A stretch of 64,000 bases of DNA, taken from contig NZ_CP134049.1 in assembly GCF_031582965.1 (NCBI RefSeq), positions 1,674,001 to 1,738,000 of the forward strand, written 5' to 3'. The position numbers and the translations under genes are program-made. Shown here piece by piece: positions 1-8,091 of the stretch. This DNA comes from Bacillus sp. NEB1478 (lineage in GTDB: Bacteria > Bacillota > Bacilli > Bacillales > Fictibacillaceae). Numbering within the stretch: position 1 is the first letter of the stretch; each line of letters starts with the position of its first letter. Under the pieces are notes generated by a model. The model saw nothing but the letters and a program-made list of their open reading frames with translations. It had not been told where the DNA came from and ran no database searches.

Positions 1-166
1 ACAAAGAGACACCGTATTTTAATCGAAGATCTTGAAGCCGTTCCTTGTTGGAGCGGTTTTTGATCGTGAGGTGCTGAGCCAGCCACTTGTTTGTTTTCAG
101 CATTCCTTCCATAACTGCTTCAGCCATTGCACCTGCACCAATAAACGCTATTTTTTCTTTGTTCAC
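1..166 (-). CDS. proI: pyrroline-5-carboxylate reductase, N-terminal part
   Basis: The gene runs off the left edge; about 55 codons are visible. The predicted product begins with a GTG start and MNKEKIAFIGAGAMAEAVM, the glycine-rich Rossmann NAD(P)H-binding start (GxGxMA) of P5C reductases, which catalyse the last step of proline synthesis in the cytoplasm. A strong ribosome site (GAGGAGGGAT) lies just before the GTG. A T-box leader precedes it, which fits a proline biosynthetic gene. The neighbouring yqjP and yqjQ homologues match the B. subtilis proI locus. The C-terminal part, including the dimerisation domain, is outside the window. Confidence 0.88.
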   Translation of the reverse strand, partial: MNKEKIAFIGAGAMAEAVMEGMLKTNKWLAQHLTIKNRSNKERLQDLRLKYGVSL

Positions 167-189
167 GACAGATCCCTCCTCAAATTTGA

Positions 190-395
190 GTATAAAAAAA
201 CTCCCAGTCCTTGTATTAAAGGACGGATGGGAGTGATCCGTGGTACCACCTTCATTGGCAAAAGTGCTGCCCGCTCGAAGTGTCTTTATCACAGAACTGC
301 GCCGGATTTCTCCGAATGCTCCAGGGGCAGGTTCAGCAATTCCTGACCGGTGAAACCTTGCAGCCTCTGGGTCTCACTCTCTTTAACGGAGGATA
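190..395 (-). promoter_or_regulatory. T-box leader (tRNA-sensing) upstream of proI
   Basis: On the minus strand the leader contains the T-box core AAGGTGGTACCACGG (about 238-252). It is followed by a G+C-rich terminator hairpin and a run of T. A stem I-like segment (GTTAAAGAGAGTGAGACC) lies at its 5' end. T-boxes read through when uncharged tRNA pairs with the specifier and T-box. The triplet CCT in the segment GAACCTGC (about 328-335) would be a proline specifier, which fits the downstream gene, but the specifier assignment is inferred by eye. Confidence 0.85.
194..234 (-). terminator. T-box attenuator terminator
   Basis: On the minus strand the stem ACTCCCATCCGTCCTT pairs, with small mismatches, with AAGGACTGGGAGT and is followed by seven T. 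It directly follows the T-box core, the usual position of the conditional terminator. Confidence 0.8.
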
Positions 396-525
396 AATGC
401 TTACTAATCCCTTTCAATGCAATTATATTCTCGAACAATTGGCAATTTTCATTTTATATTTTAAAAGACATTATGCTATGATTTCTATATGTATGTCAAT
501 AAGTTATTTTAATTTGGAGGAAAAG

Positions 526-1503
526 ATGACAAAAGCTGATACTATTATCCCAATAACTCTCCCTACTCCTTTTGATGTAGGTCCTGTCAATTGTTTTCTC
601 CTTAAAGGCGATGCCGCAACGCTCATAGACTGCGGTCCAAAAACACAAGAGGCGAGGGAAACTCTTCTTGCTTCCTTAAAAGAGCACGGTTTGAAATTTA
701 AAGATCTGAATCAATATATTTGTACCCATTATCATCCAGATCATGCTGGATTATCAAAAGAAATTCAAGATGCTGGTGTACAGACTATCATGCTGAAGGA
801 AGCTGTTCCGTATGTAAGTGGAGACAGTGAATTTTTAGAGTGGACAGACTCCTTTTATACGAAGCTTTACAGCCATTTTGGTGTACCTGATGCATTGGGC
901 AGAATGGAATTAGTGAAATTAAGAAAATTGCGATCGTTCATGAGCACTTTTACACCAGATTTAACAGCGCTTCCTGATGATCCAGTACCTGGCCATGAAG
1001 GTTTTATCTTTCTAAAAACACCTGGTCATGCTCCTGACCATTTATCGCTTTATCATAAAGAACAAGGGATTTTTATCGGAGGAGATGTACTATTACCCCA
1101 TATTTCTTCCAACGCTCTCTTAGAACCTCCTCCACTTCGCGAGACGGAGAGGCCTAAAACATTGCTTCAATATCGTGAAACATTAAAAAATCTGTTAACA
1201 TTAAATCTAAGAACGGTTTTTCCAGGTCACGGAGAGCCTTTTTCAAATGCCAATGATTTGATTCGAAAGCGACTTCATGATCAAAATGAACGGGCAAAAA
1301 CAATCGAAAACTTGTTAGGTCAAGATTCATTAACCGTTTTTGATCTTTGTGTGCGTCTTTTTCCTAAATTATTTGAAAGACAGCTTGGGCTTGTCGTTTC
1401 AGAAATAGCCGGGCATCTGGATTTGCTTTTGGAGGAAGGCCGGATTATGAAGGATGAAAATCAAGGTTTATTTTATTTCAGCCAGACAGGAGCAATACGA
1501 TGA
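526..1503 (+). CDS. yqjP: MBL-fold metallo-hydrolase, YqjP-like
   Basis: A 325-residue metallo-beta-lactamase fold hydrolase. The zinc motif HYHPDHAG (HxHxDH) is present, followed by the later conserved histidines in TPGHAPDH and FPGHGEP and the aspartate in GGDVLL. A C-terminal winged-helix-like region follows, as in the glyoxalase II/LACTB2 type. The start at 526 is chosen because TTTGGAGGAAAAG precedes it and the family begins with this segment; the frame is open further upstream. Its stop overlaps the next start (ATGA), so it is translationally coupled to the yqjQ homologue. The substrate is not known. Confidence 0.85.
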   Translation: MTKADTIIPITLPTPFDVGPVNCFLLKGDAATLIDCGPKTQEARETLLASLKEHGLKFKDLNQYICTHYHPDHAGLSKEIQDAGVQTIMLKEAVPYVSGDSEFLEWTDSFYTKLYSHFGVPDALGRMELVKLRKLRSFMSTFTPDLTALPDDPVPGHEGFIFLKTPGHAPDHLSLYHKEQGIFIGGDVLLPHISSNALLEPPPLRETERPKTLLQYRETLKNLLTLNLRTVFPGHGEPFSNANDLIRKRLHDQNERAKTIENLLGQDSLTVFDLCVRLFPKLFERQLGLVVSEIAGHLDLLLEEGRIMKDENQGLFYFSQTGAIR

Positions 1504-2291
1504 GTTCACTTGAAAATAAAATTGTTGCGATTACAGGTGCGTCAGGTGGATTAGGCGCACACTTAGCTATGGATGTTGCTAAAAGAAAAGGTCTTCCGGT
1601 TCTGCTTGCGAGAAGGGAAGAACAGCTGAAAATTGTTCAAGAAACGATTTTTCAGGCGACAGGGATTAAGGCACCCTATTATACGCTGGATGTTTCAAAT
1701 CAAGAAAACGTTCGAGATGTCTTTCAGAATGTTTTTACAGATCTTCAAGAGGTACATATTCTAGTAAATAACGCTGGATTTGGTGTGTTCGAGGAATTTG
1801 CTGAGTCTGATTGGCAGACTGTAGAGAGTATGTTTTCAACGAACGTGCTTGGATTGATGGCTTGTACACAGGCTGTTCTTCCATACATGCTTCAAAAAGG
1901 CTTCGGCCAGATTATTAATATCGCTTCTCAAGCAGGCAAAATTTCAACGCCAAAATCAAGTGTATATGCTGCCACAAAGCATGCAGTTCTTGGTTTTTCG
2001 AACGGTCTTAGACTAGAAGTAGCACATAAAGGAGTTGCTGTTACCACGGTGAATCCGGGTCCGATCGCAACAGATTTTTTCACGCTGGCTGATAAGTCAG
2101 GGAACTATGTTAAAAATATTCAAAAGCTAATGCTAAAGCCTTCCTATGTTTCTAAAAAAATCGTTGAATCAATGGAGCGTCCTGTTCGTGAGTTGAACCT
2201 GCCGTGGTGGATGAATGCAGGAAGCACCCTTTACCAATTGATGCCAAGAGTAGTAGAGGCGTTAGGCGGAAAATCATTTCGGCAAAAATAA
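1500..2291 (+). CDS. yqjQ: short-chain dehydrogenase/reductase, YqjQ-like
   Basis: A 263-residue classical SDR oxidoreductase. The cofactor motif TGASGGLG (TGxxxGxG) is near residues 12-19, NNAG follows the fourth beta strand, and the catalytic set is S (in IASQAG) with YAATK (YxxxK). The substrate cannot be read from the sequence. It overlaps yqjP by four bases, so the two are co-translated. The pair sits beside proI as in B. subtilis. Confidence 0.87.
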   Translation: MSSLENKIVAITGASGGLGAHLAMDVAKRKGLPVLLARREEQLKIVQETIFQATGIKAPYYTLDVSNQENVRDVFQNVFTDLQEVHILVNNAGFGVFEEFAESDWQTVESMFSTNVLGLMACTQAVLPYMLQKGFGQIINIASQAGKISTPKSSVYAATKHAVLGFSNGLRLEVAHKGVAVTTVNPGPIATDFFTLADKSGNYVKNIQKLMLKPSYVSKKIVESMERPVRELNLPWWMNAGSTLYQLMPRVVEALGGKSFRQK

Positions 2292-2358
2292 ATAAACCAT
2301 AATTTTATTATGTAAACAAAATCATGCAGGTTTTTCTTTTTCAAAAAGAAGATCCTGC

Positions 2359-2559
2359 TTATTTGTTTGTAAAATACTCATATACCACGTCTTGAACGAT
2401 GGCATATACTGCTTCTTCCTGATTTTCTTCCTTAATCTGTTTCATAATCTTCGTCTTTAATTGGCACCATTCCTCTTCGTTTAAAATGCAATCTTCTTCT
2501 TCCCATAAATAATCCTTCAATGTTCGTAAAATCATCTTTCTTAATAAAATATCCTCCAT
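2359..2559 (-). CDS. yqzH: small YqzH-like protein
   Basis: A 66-residue acidic, helical protein with no signal peptide or membrane segment. Its size, the WEEEDCILNEEEW stretch and its place next to the yqjW homologue suggest the B. subtilis YqzH family, whose function is unknown. It is read opposite to its neighbours. A ribosome site (AAGACAGGTGAT) precedes the ATG. Family assignment rests on length, composition and synteny, not on a catalytic motif. Confidence 0.6.
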   Translation of the reverse strand: MEDILLRKMILRTLKDYLWEEEDCILNEEEWCQLKTKIMKQIKEENQEEAVYAIVQDVVYEYFTNK

Positions 2560-2648
2560 ACTATCACCTGTCTTTCCTTTTACATCCTAGACTTTTGAAC
2601 TAAAAACGTCAATGTGCGAAAAATGCTGAAAAAATTACCATTGTTATA

Positions 2649-2662
2649 AGAACATACATTCG
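2649..2662 (+). promoter_or_regulatory. LexA/SOS box candidate 1 (distal)
   Basis: The sequence AGAACATACATTCG differs from the Bacillus LexA operator CGAAC-N4-GTTCG by two positions. It lies 23 bases upstream of a better second box. Confidence 0.6.
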
Positions 2663-2684
2663 GTTAAAATGGGTATACATATAA

Positions 2685-2698
2685 AGAACAGATGTTCG
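2685..2698 (+). promoter_or_regulatory. LexA/SOS box candidate 2 (proximal)
   Basis: The sequence AGAACAGATGTTCG matches CGAAC-N4-GTTCG except for the first base. It sits just before the ribosome site of the Y-family polymerase gene, so LexA bound there would block transcription until DNA damage. Confidence 0.78.
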
Positions 2699-2718
2699 CA
2701 AAAAGGAGGTTGTGCCAA

Positions 2719-3975
2719 ATGAACTATGATGAATACCCAAAACGGACGATTATGTGCATGGACATGAAAAGTTTCTATGCCAGCTGTGCTGCTGTCCGTC
2801 TAGGCTTAAATCCGCTCACTTGTTATTTGGCGGTTGTAGGGGACACTGAGAGGCAAGGCAGCGTCGTTCTTGCAGCTTCTCCTCAGCTAAAAGCAGATTT
2901 CGGTATCCGGACTGGAAACCGTTTGTTTGAAATTCCTAAAAACAAAAATATTGTTGTAGTGAACGCTCAGATGGCGTTCTTTCTGGAGCGGTCGATGGAA
3001 ATTACGAAGCTTCTGCATCGCTATGTGCCTCCTGAATCCATTCACACATATAGTGTGGATGAGAGTTTTCTTCAGGCAGATGGCACAGAAAGACTATGGG
3101 GAAGTGCTGCGAATTTAGCTCAAAAAATACGCAGAGATATTTGGAGGGAGTTTGGGTTGCCTTGTGCGATCGGAATAGGACCGAATATGCTGCTTTCTAA
3201 ACTATGCTTGGATTTAGAGGCTAAAAAAAAGGGTGTAGCGGAATGGACATATGAGGATGTGAGAAACAAACTTTGGCCGCTTTCTCCGCTTAGTCAGATG
3301 TGGGGAATCGGATCACGGGTTGAGCGTACTTTAAACAGAATGGGGATTGTGACAGTCGGCGACTTGGCGCATTATCCGCTCGAGCTTTTAGAAAAAAAAT
3401 TCGGCATTATGGGAAACCAGCTTTACTATCATGCTTGGGGAATAGATTTATCCGAAATAGGGGCTCCCATTTTGCAAGGGCAGATCAGTTATGGAAAAAG
3501 TCAGATTTTACTGCGGGACTATACAGATATTACAGAAATTAAGCACGTTATGCTGGAAATGTGCGAGGAGGTAGCAAGACGCGCCAGAAGAGCAGAAAAG
3601 GCAGGGCGGACGATCAGCCTGGGGGTAGGATACAGCAAGGATGAAGGAGGCGGCGGTTTTCATCGTTCTAAGACGATTGATCAGCCGTCAAATATTACAA
3701 TGGAACTTTACCAAGTTTGCCTGGATTTGTTTCAAACTTTTTACCAAGGACAGACGGTACGGAAGATTTCCATCGCTCTGTCGAATGTTTGTGAGGATGC
3801 AGAAACCCAATTGACCCTTTTTTCTTTAGATCATCCTCAAAAGCGGAAAATAGGTTATGTAATGGATTCCATCCGGCAAAAACACGGTTCCAATGCTCTC
3901 TTGCGTGCAGTTTCTTATACGAAGGGCGGAACTGCCCTGCACAGAAGCCGTCTTCTAGGCGGACATAAGGCATAA
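2719..3975 (+). CDS. yqjW: Y-family DNA polymerase (YqjW/PolY2, UvrX-like)
   Basis: A 418-residue translesion polymerase of the UmuC/DinB superfamily. The first acidic motif MCMDMKSFYASC (DMxSFYAS) carries a catalytic aspartate; YSVDESF (SxDE) carries the other two. LWGIGSRVERTLNRMGI is the helix-hairpin-helix thumb region, and a little-finger domain follows. The protein copies past damaged bases, usually with low fidelity. The start at 2719 follows a perfect AAAGGAGG, and the frame extends upstream only into the SOS boxes. A YolD-like gene lies 12 bases downstream, the usual partner. Confidence 0.9.
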   Translation: MNYDEYPKRTIMCMDMKSFYASCAAVRLGLNPLTCYLAVVGDTERQGSVVLAASPQLKADFGIRTGNRLFEIPKNKNIVVVNAQMAFFLERSMEITKLLHRYVPPESIHTYSVDESFLQADGTERLWGSAANLAQKIRRDIWREFGLPCAIGIGPNMLLSKLCLDLEAKKKGVAEWTYEDVRNKLWPLSPLSQMWGIGSRVERTLNRMGIVTVGDLAHYPLELLEKKFGIMGNQLYYHAWGIDLSEIGAPILQGQISYGKSQILLRDYTDITEIKHVMLEMCEEVARRARRAEKAGRTISLGVGYSKDEGGGGFHRSKTIDQPSNITMELYQVCLDLFQTFYQGQTVRKISIALSNVCEDAETQLTLFSLDHPQKRKIGYVMDSIRQKHGSNALLRAVSYTKGGTALHRSRLLGGHKA

Positions 3976-3987
3976 GGAGGGAGCACG

Positions 3988-4329
3988 ATGATTCGCGACA
4001 GAGGAACAATTAAATGGACGGCAATGATGCTGCCTGAACATGTGAAGATGCTGAGAGAGCATCAAAATGGCTTGAGTTATGGAAAGAAGCCGGTTCTCGA
4101 TGAACAAAAATATGAGGAATTTAATGAAACAATCTGTATGGCGATGGAGGATAGCAGTCCGCTGAAGTTTACATTTTATCAAAAAGGGGAAATCAAACAG
4201 CTCGCGGGTCATGTTCACTATGTAGATGAATTGAAAAAGCAGCTGCGCATTATGGATGAAAGAGCTGAGGTTAAGCTTTTAAACATGGCAGATATTATTG
4301 ATATTGATATTGATATCAGTCATCCATAA
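3988..4329 (+). CDS. yqjX: YolD-like protein, partner of the Y-family polymerase
   Basis: A 113-residue YolD-family protein. The family signature is the N-terminal IRDRGTIKWTAMMLPEHV segment, followed by a small beta-rich domain that ends with a hydrophobic/acidic tail containing repeated DID. YolD-like genes follow uvrX/umuC-type polymerase genes in Firmicutes; the biochemical role is unsettled. It starts 12 bases after the polymerase stop behind AAGGAGGGAG and probably shares the SOS promoter. Confidence 0.86.
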   Translation: MIRDRGTIKWTAMMLPEHVKMLREHQNGLSYGKKPVLDEQKYEEFNETICMAMEDSSPLKFTFYQKGEIKQLAGHVHYVDELKKQLRIMDERAEVKLLNMADIIDIDIDISHP

Positions 4330-4330
4330 A

Positions 4331-4415
4331 GAGGCTGTTTTCGCGGCGGAATGAAAGTAGCCTGAAATGGAAATCAACTACTTCTAAGAATAACAAAGGT
4401 TACGAAAACAGCCTC
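4331..4415. repeat. repeat family A, short internally deleted copy
   Basis: The element is 85 bp with perfect 13-bp terminal inverted repeats, GAGGCTGTTTTCG and CGAAAACAGCCTC. The inside keeps only the segment CCTGAAATGGAAATCAACTA, matching the right half of longer copies elsewhere in the window. It begins directly after the yqjX homologue stop and has no coding potential. Confidence 0.85.
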
Positions 4416-4481
4416 ATAACCCAAAAGATAATCATTTAGTCGTTTGGGTCATTTTTATGTCGAAAATCGAGTAATTGTGAG

Positions 4482-4540
4482 TAACGTGGAATTATCGAAA
4501 ATAACGTGGATAAATTACGCATTACCGTGGAATTAATTAA
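4482..4540. repeat. short degenerate direct repeat, intergenic
   Basis: TAACGTGGAATTA, TAACGTGGATAAA and TACCGTGGAATTA recur at a spacing of 20-21 bp. The rest of the 4416-4663 gap is A+T-rich and shows no gene or clear promoter. Confidence 0.5.
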
Positions 4541-4663
4541 AAACGAGAGCTTCAAAAGAGTAAAAATAACAAGAATTTTAGGATAGGGCGAACTGTCTAA
4601 CAGTCCTGTACTGTATTTTCTATAAAATCGGAAGCAAAAGTGGAAAAAGAGGCTATAAAATAA

Positions 4664-4706
4664 TAAAAAAAACGACTCGAAAAGTGAATTTTTCCTTTAG
4701 AGTCGC
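4664..4706 (-). terminator. terminator of the ZIP transporter gene
   Basis: On the minus strand the outer arms GCGACTC and GAGTCG flank an A+T-rich loop that can extend the stem, followed by nine T. Confidence 0.7.
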
Positions 4707-4722
4707 TTCTTTTTGCAAACAA

Positions 4723-5454
4723 TCAGCCGAAAATTTCAGTTAAATAGATCATAATCAAGAGTCCTGCAATAAAGGATATAGTAGCTGAACGCGCATGACC
4801 GTCACCGTGGCTTTCAGGAATAAGTTCTTTATACACAATAAAAAGCATAGCGCCAGCGGCAAAAGATAATCCGTATGGAACAAGGTTTTCAACATAAGAA
4901 GTCAGCAAGAAGCCTAGCATGGCGGTAATGATTTCAACTGCCCCTGTTAATGTAGCAATCACGAAAGCTTTAAATCTATTCATTTTTTGATGAATTAAGA
5001 AGAGGGCTACGAGCAGTCCTTCAGGTGCGTTCTGAAGACCTATCGCAAATGCGATCAACCCGCCAAGGCCAGTATTGTTACTTGCATAGCTGACACCGAC
5101 TGAAAGACCTTCTGGCAAGTTATGCAGCGTGATTGCAGCAATTATTAAGGCAGCTTTTGAATCAATCCCTTTAAAAATTCTGGAATGATCCAAGTCTACA
5201 TGCGGAACAAATTTTTCTAAAAGCATTAAAGTTAAAGTACCCAACGAAATTCCGATCGTAAGTACATAGAGATTTGATAATTTCAAGGCTTGGGGTATTA
5301 AGCTGAACGTTGATGCAGCAACCATAATACCTGCTGTGAGAGCAAGTAATATATCACGAAACCGATGAGTAACATGTGACCAGAAAAGAACGGGCACAGC
5401 ACCGAGACCGGTTGCTAATGCAGATAAAACACTTCCGATTAATGCAGCTTCCAT
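4723..5454 (-). CDS. ZIP family divalent metal transporter
   Basis: A 243-residue membrane protein with about eight hydrophobic segments. The two metal-binding signatures of ZIP proteins are present in transmembrane helices IV and V: HNLPEG and QNAPEG. ZIP carriers bring zinc, iron or related ions into the cytoplasm. The start at 5454 (MEAALIGSVL) fits the family start; the frame is open to an upstream ATG at 5505 that would add 17 polar residues. The ribosome site is weak in either case. Which metal it carries is not shown by the sequence, and no Zur or Fur site was seen upstream. Confidence 0.85.
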   Translation of the reverse strand: MEAALIGSVLSALATGLGAVPVLFWSHVTHRFRDILLALTAGIMVAASTFSLIPQALKLSNLYVLTIGISLGTLTLMLLEKFVPHVDLDHSRIFKGIDSKAALIIAAITLHNLPEGLSVGVSYASNNTGLGGLIAFAIGLQNAPEGLLVALFLIHQKMNRFKAFVIATLTGAVEIITAMLGFLLTSYVENLVPYGLSFAAGAMLFIVYKELIPESHGDGHARSATISFIAGLLIMIYLTEIFG

Positions 5455-5593
5455 TTGATAGGACACACCCTTAGTTTTGTAACCATTTTTTGTAAATATA
5501 ATCATTTGGCTCTTTAAGTATACATTCTTTTCGATTTTAATAGAAGTAAGCGCGTTTTAAGAGCGTTTAAAAGGATTTTAAGAAGGTGATATT

Positions 5594-6985
5594 TTGAAGC
5601 TTTTAATAATTGATCCCGGTCATGGAGGAGGTGACCCGGGTGCGGTTTATAAAGACAACTATGAAAAAAAATACAACCTTGAACTAGCTAAGAAGATTGA
5701 GGCATATTTAAAGAACAACTACGAAGTAACAGTACAGCTAACGAGAAATTCAGATGCAGACGTTTCGTTAGATGTACGAACAGATTATGCAAACAAAGAG
5801 AAAGCCGATTTCTATTTGTCCATCCACCAAAACAGCGGCGGCGGAGAAGGTTTCGAAAGTTATGTATATAATGGTGTCTGCTCCGAAACAAAAGCAATCC
5901 AAAACGCAATACATGCAGAAACAGCCAAAGTTATGCAAAAATATAAGGTTAGAAACAGAGGGGAAAAGCAGGCAAATTTTCATGTGCTGCGCGAAACAAA
6001 AATGCCTGCTGTTTTATTGGAAGTAGTGTTTATCGATAATGAACAGAATATGGCTCTATTAAAAAGATCGGATTTTCAAGATGAGGCAGCAAAAGCAATA
6101 GCCGTTGGGACAGCAAAAGCATTATCACTAACAGAGGTTTCAAAGGTTCTATATGCAGTAATCGTGGGGGCATTTGAAGAGAAAAAGAATGCAGAGGACA
6201 GAGTTTCAATCTTGGCAGAGAAAAAGATATCTGCTTTTATAGATAAGGTGAAAATCGGAAGCAAAACGTATTACAGAGTGCAAACAGGTGCTTATGGAAG
6301 ACGGAAAAATGCAGAAGACCAAGTACTGAGAATCAGGTCGTCAGGAATAAAAGATGCTTATGTGATGGTGAAGGGTGAAGAGGCTCAAAATCCCGTACCC
6401 GAACCGCCAAAGCCAGACCCGAAACCTGAACGAATACCCGAACCGCCAAAAGGATTAACGATAAGAGGACAATCATTGCTCACTGCAGATGAAATGGAGA
6501 GATTCGTTAGAAAAGTAAATCCGAATGCTCCTACATTGGCAGATTATTATATTGAAATCGGACAAGTATACGGAATTAGAGCAGATACAGCTTATGCGCA
6601 GGCTGTTCATGAGACAGGCTACTTTCGTTTTCAAGGCAGTGTAAAGGCTTCTCAAAACAATTTTGCGGGAATCGGAGCAACTGGCAAGGGTGAATCAGCC
6701 GTATTTAAATCGCCAAAAGAAGGAGTTCTTGCACATATCCAGCATTTATTTGCATACTCTTCACTTGAACCGGCCCCTGCACAATTTCGAATAGTCGATC
6801 CTAGGTTTCAATTGATTCAAAGGGGAAGTGCCGCAGCATGGAATCAATTAAACGGGACATGGGCCGTACCTGGTACAAACTATAGCATGATGATATTGGA
6901 TATTTATCGGAAAATGCTAGCAGATACAAAAGTACCGCTTGAACAAAGAATTGAAGTCATTAAAAATCGAATAAAAGAAATTTAA
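5594..6985 (+). CDS. N-acetylmuramoyl-L-alanine amidase with SPOR and glucosaminidase domains
   Basis: A 463-residue cell wall hydrolase starting at TTG behind GAAGGTGAT. Residues 1-180 form an Amidase_3 domain with the zinc ligands in DPGHGGGDPG, SIHQN and LLEVVFIDN. Residues about 185-270 form a SPOR-type repeat region (two YAVIVGAF/YRVQTGAY motifs) that binds denuded glycan. A proline-rich linker (PEPPKPDPKPE) follows, and residues about 290-440 resemble a beta-N-acetylglucosaminidase domain (AQAVHETGYF, NNFAGIG). It has no signal peptide, as in CwlC-like enzymes released by mother-cell lysis or phage endolysins. The start of the gene is divergent from the ZIP gene. Confidence 0.85.
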   Translation: MKLLIIDPGHGGGDPGAVYKDNYEKKYNLELAKKIEAYLKNNYEVTVQLTRNSDADVSLDVRTDYANKEKADFYLSIHQNSGGGEGFESYVYNGVCSETKAIQNAIHAETAKVMQKYKVRNRGEKQANFHVLRETKMPAVLLEVVFIDNEQNMALLKRSDFQDEAAKAIAVGTAKALSLTEVSKVLYAVIVGAFEEKKNAEDRVSILAEKKISAFIDKVKIGSKTYYRVQTGAYGRRKNAEDQVLRIRSSGIKDAYVMVKGEEAQNPVPEPPKPDPKPERIPEPPKGLTIRGQSLLTADEMERFVRKVNPNAPTLADYYIEIGQVYGIRADTAYAQAVHETGYFRFQGSVKASQNNFAGIGATGKGESAVFKSPKEGVLAHIQHLFAYSSLEPAPAQFRIVDPRFQLIQRGSAAAWNQLNGTWAVPGTNYSMMILDIYRKMLADTKVPLEQRIEVIKNRIKEI

Positions 6986-6986
6986 G

Positions 6987-7010
6987 AAGCCGGAAGATAC
7001 CGGCTTTTTT
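6987..7010 (+). terminator. terminator after the amidase gene
   Basis: A perfect 7-bp stem AAGCCGG/CCGGCTT with a 6-base loop is followed by a T run. Confidence 0.85.
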
Positions 7011-7095
7011 AACTAATAAGGAAAAAATAGTAAAAAATGAAACCGCATATTATAATTGAGCGGGTGTATATTTTTTTGCAGAATGAAATTATAAA

Positions 7096-7344
7096 CTAGC
7101 TATTAAAACTCTTGAAAAGTCCTGATGATAACAACTTTTCTTCAAGTTGAATCGAAGGTGGATCACAAATGATTTCAACTGGGTCATCCGGGTAGATGGA
7201 TAGGGCTATAATGCCTAGAAAACTTTTTCCATCAGCTGTACGGTCACCTTTTTTTAGATAAACGGACTCTTTGAAACTTCCTGTAACTGCAACTAGTTTT
7301 GCAGCAGATTTTGCATAAATAGGCTCTGTTGCTTTAACAATCAC
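7096..7344 (-). CDS. HPr-like protein lacking the active-site histidine (copy 1)
   Basis: An 82-residue protein whose pattern follows HPr/Crh: EPIYAKSAAKLV sits where HPr has GIHARPATLLV, and KSFLGIIALSI matches KSIMGVMSLGI. The phosphorylatable His15 is replaced by Tyr, while the Ser46 equivalent (KS) is kept. It therefore cannot pass phosphate in the PTS as HPr does, but might act like Crh or as a different small regulator. The GTG start at 7344 is chosen because a perfect AAAGGAGG lies 8 bases before it; the open frame extends through that site to an ATG at 7365. Confidence 0.65.
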   Translation of the reverse strand: MIVKATEPIYAKSAAKLVAVTGSFKESVYLKKGDRTADGKSFLGIIALSIYPDDPVEIICDPPSIQLEEKLLSSGLFKSFNS

Positions 7345-7434
7345 AATATATACCTCCTTTGCCATTCACATTATGTATGGATATGTGCAGAAGAAGGAAA
7401 AATGCATACTAAATAGATTTTTCATGGAGGTATT

Positions 7435-8088
7435 ATGAAAATCAGTAAAAAATGGCTGTTTATTATTTTATGTACAACAATAATACTTTTATTAATTTTT
7501 TGGCTGCAAAGAAACTATAAACAATTCAGTCCGAGTGATTTTAGAGATTGGATTATGACATGGGGACTGCTGGCACCGATTTTATTTATTGTACTTTATA
7601 CGCTTAGACCGTTTGTACTGTTTCCGTCATCCATATTTGCAATAACGAGCGGGCTTTCTTTTGGGTTTTATTGGGGATGTCTATATACATATCTCGGTTC
7701 TCTTGGAGGAGGTTTAATCACATACTTTGCTATTAATCGGTTAGGGCGCTTTAAGAAAAGCAAACAATGGAAGAATGAACGATATGAGAAAATACGCAGT
7801 AAAATTGAAAATGAAGGGTTTAGGTACGTATTGCTGCTGAGACTGCTTCCAGTACTTAATTATGATCTCGTAAGTTATTTAACTTCAATCACAAATATAA
7901 AATTTAAAGATTATGCGGCTGCTACGGCGATTGGAATCATCCCTGGAACGCTTGCCTACACGTATCTCGGAACATCAATGACAGCTGGGAGCAAGGAAGT
8001 GGTGTGGATCGGAACAACCTTGCTCTTTATTCTAGTGGGAATACCAATGCTGTTTAAGAGGAAGATGAAGGCGAAAATCGGCTTATAA
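7435..8088 (+). CDS. VTT/TVP38-family membrane protein (DedA superfamily)
   Basis: A 217-residue membrane protein with about five hydrophobic segments. The first spans residues 7-24, and the core contains the re-entrant segments typical of TVP38/TMEM64 proteins (FPSSIFAITSGLSFG, and RLLPVLNYDLVSYL with conserved R and P). Family members are thought to be lipid scramblases or to help envelope homeostasis. Its start follows TGGAGGTATT. It lies between two minus-strand HPr-like genes, with only 3 bases to the second on the right. Confidence 0.8.
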   Translation: MKISKKWLFIILCTTIILLLIFWLQRNYKQFSPSDFRDWIMTWGLLAPILFIVLYTLRPFVLFPSSIFAITSGLSFGFYWGCLYTYLGSLGGGLITYFAINRLGRFKKSKQWKNERYEKIRSKIENEGFRYVLLLRLLPVLNYDLVSYLTSITNIKFKDYAAATAIGIIPGTLAYTYLGTSMTAGSKEVVWIGTTLLFILVGIPMLFKRKMKAKIGL

Positions 8089-8091
8089 CTA

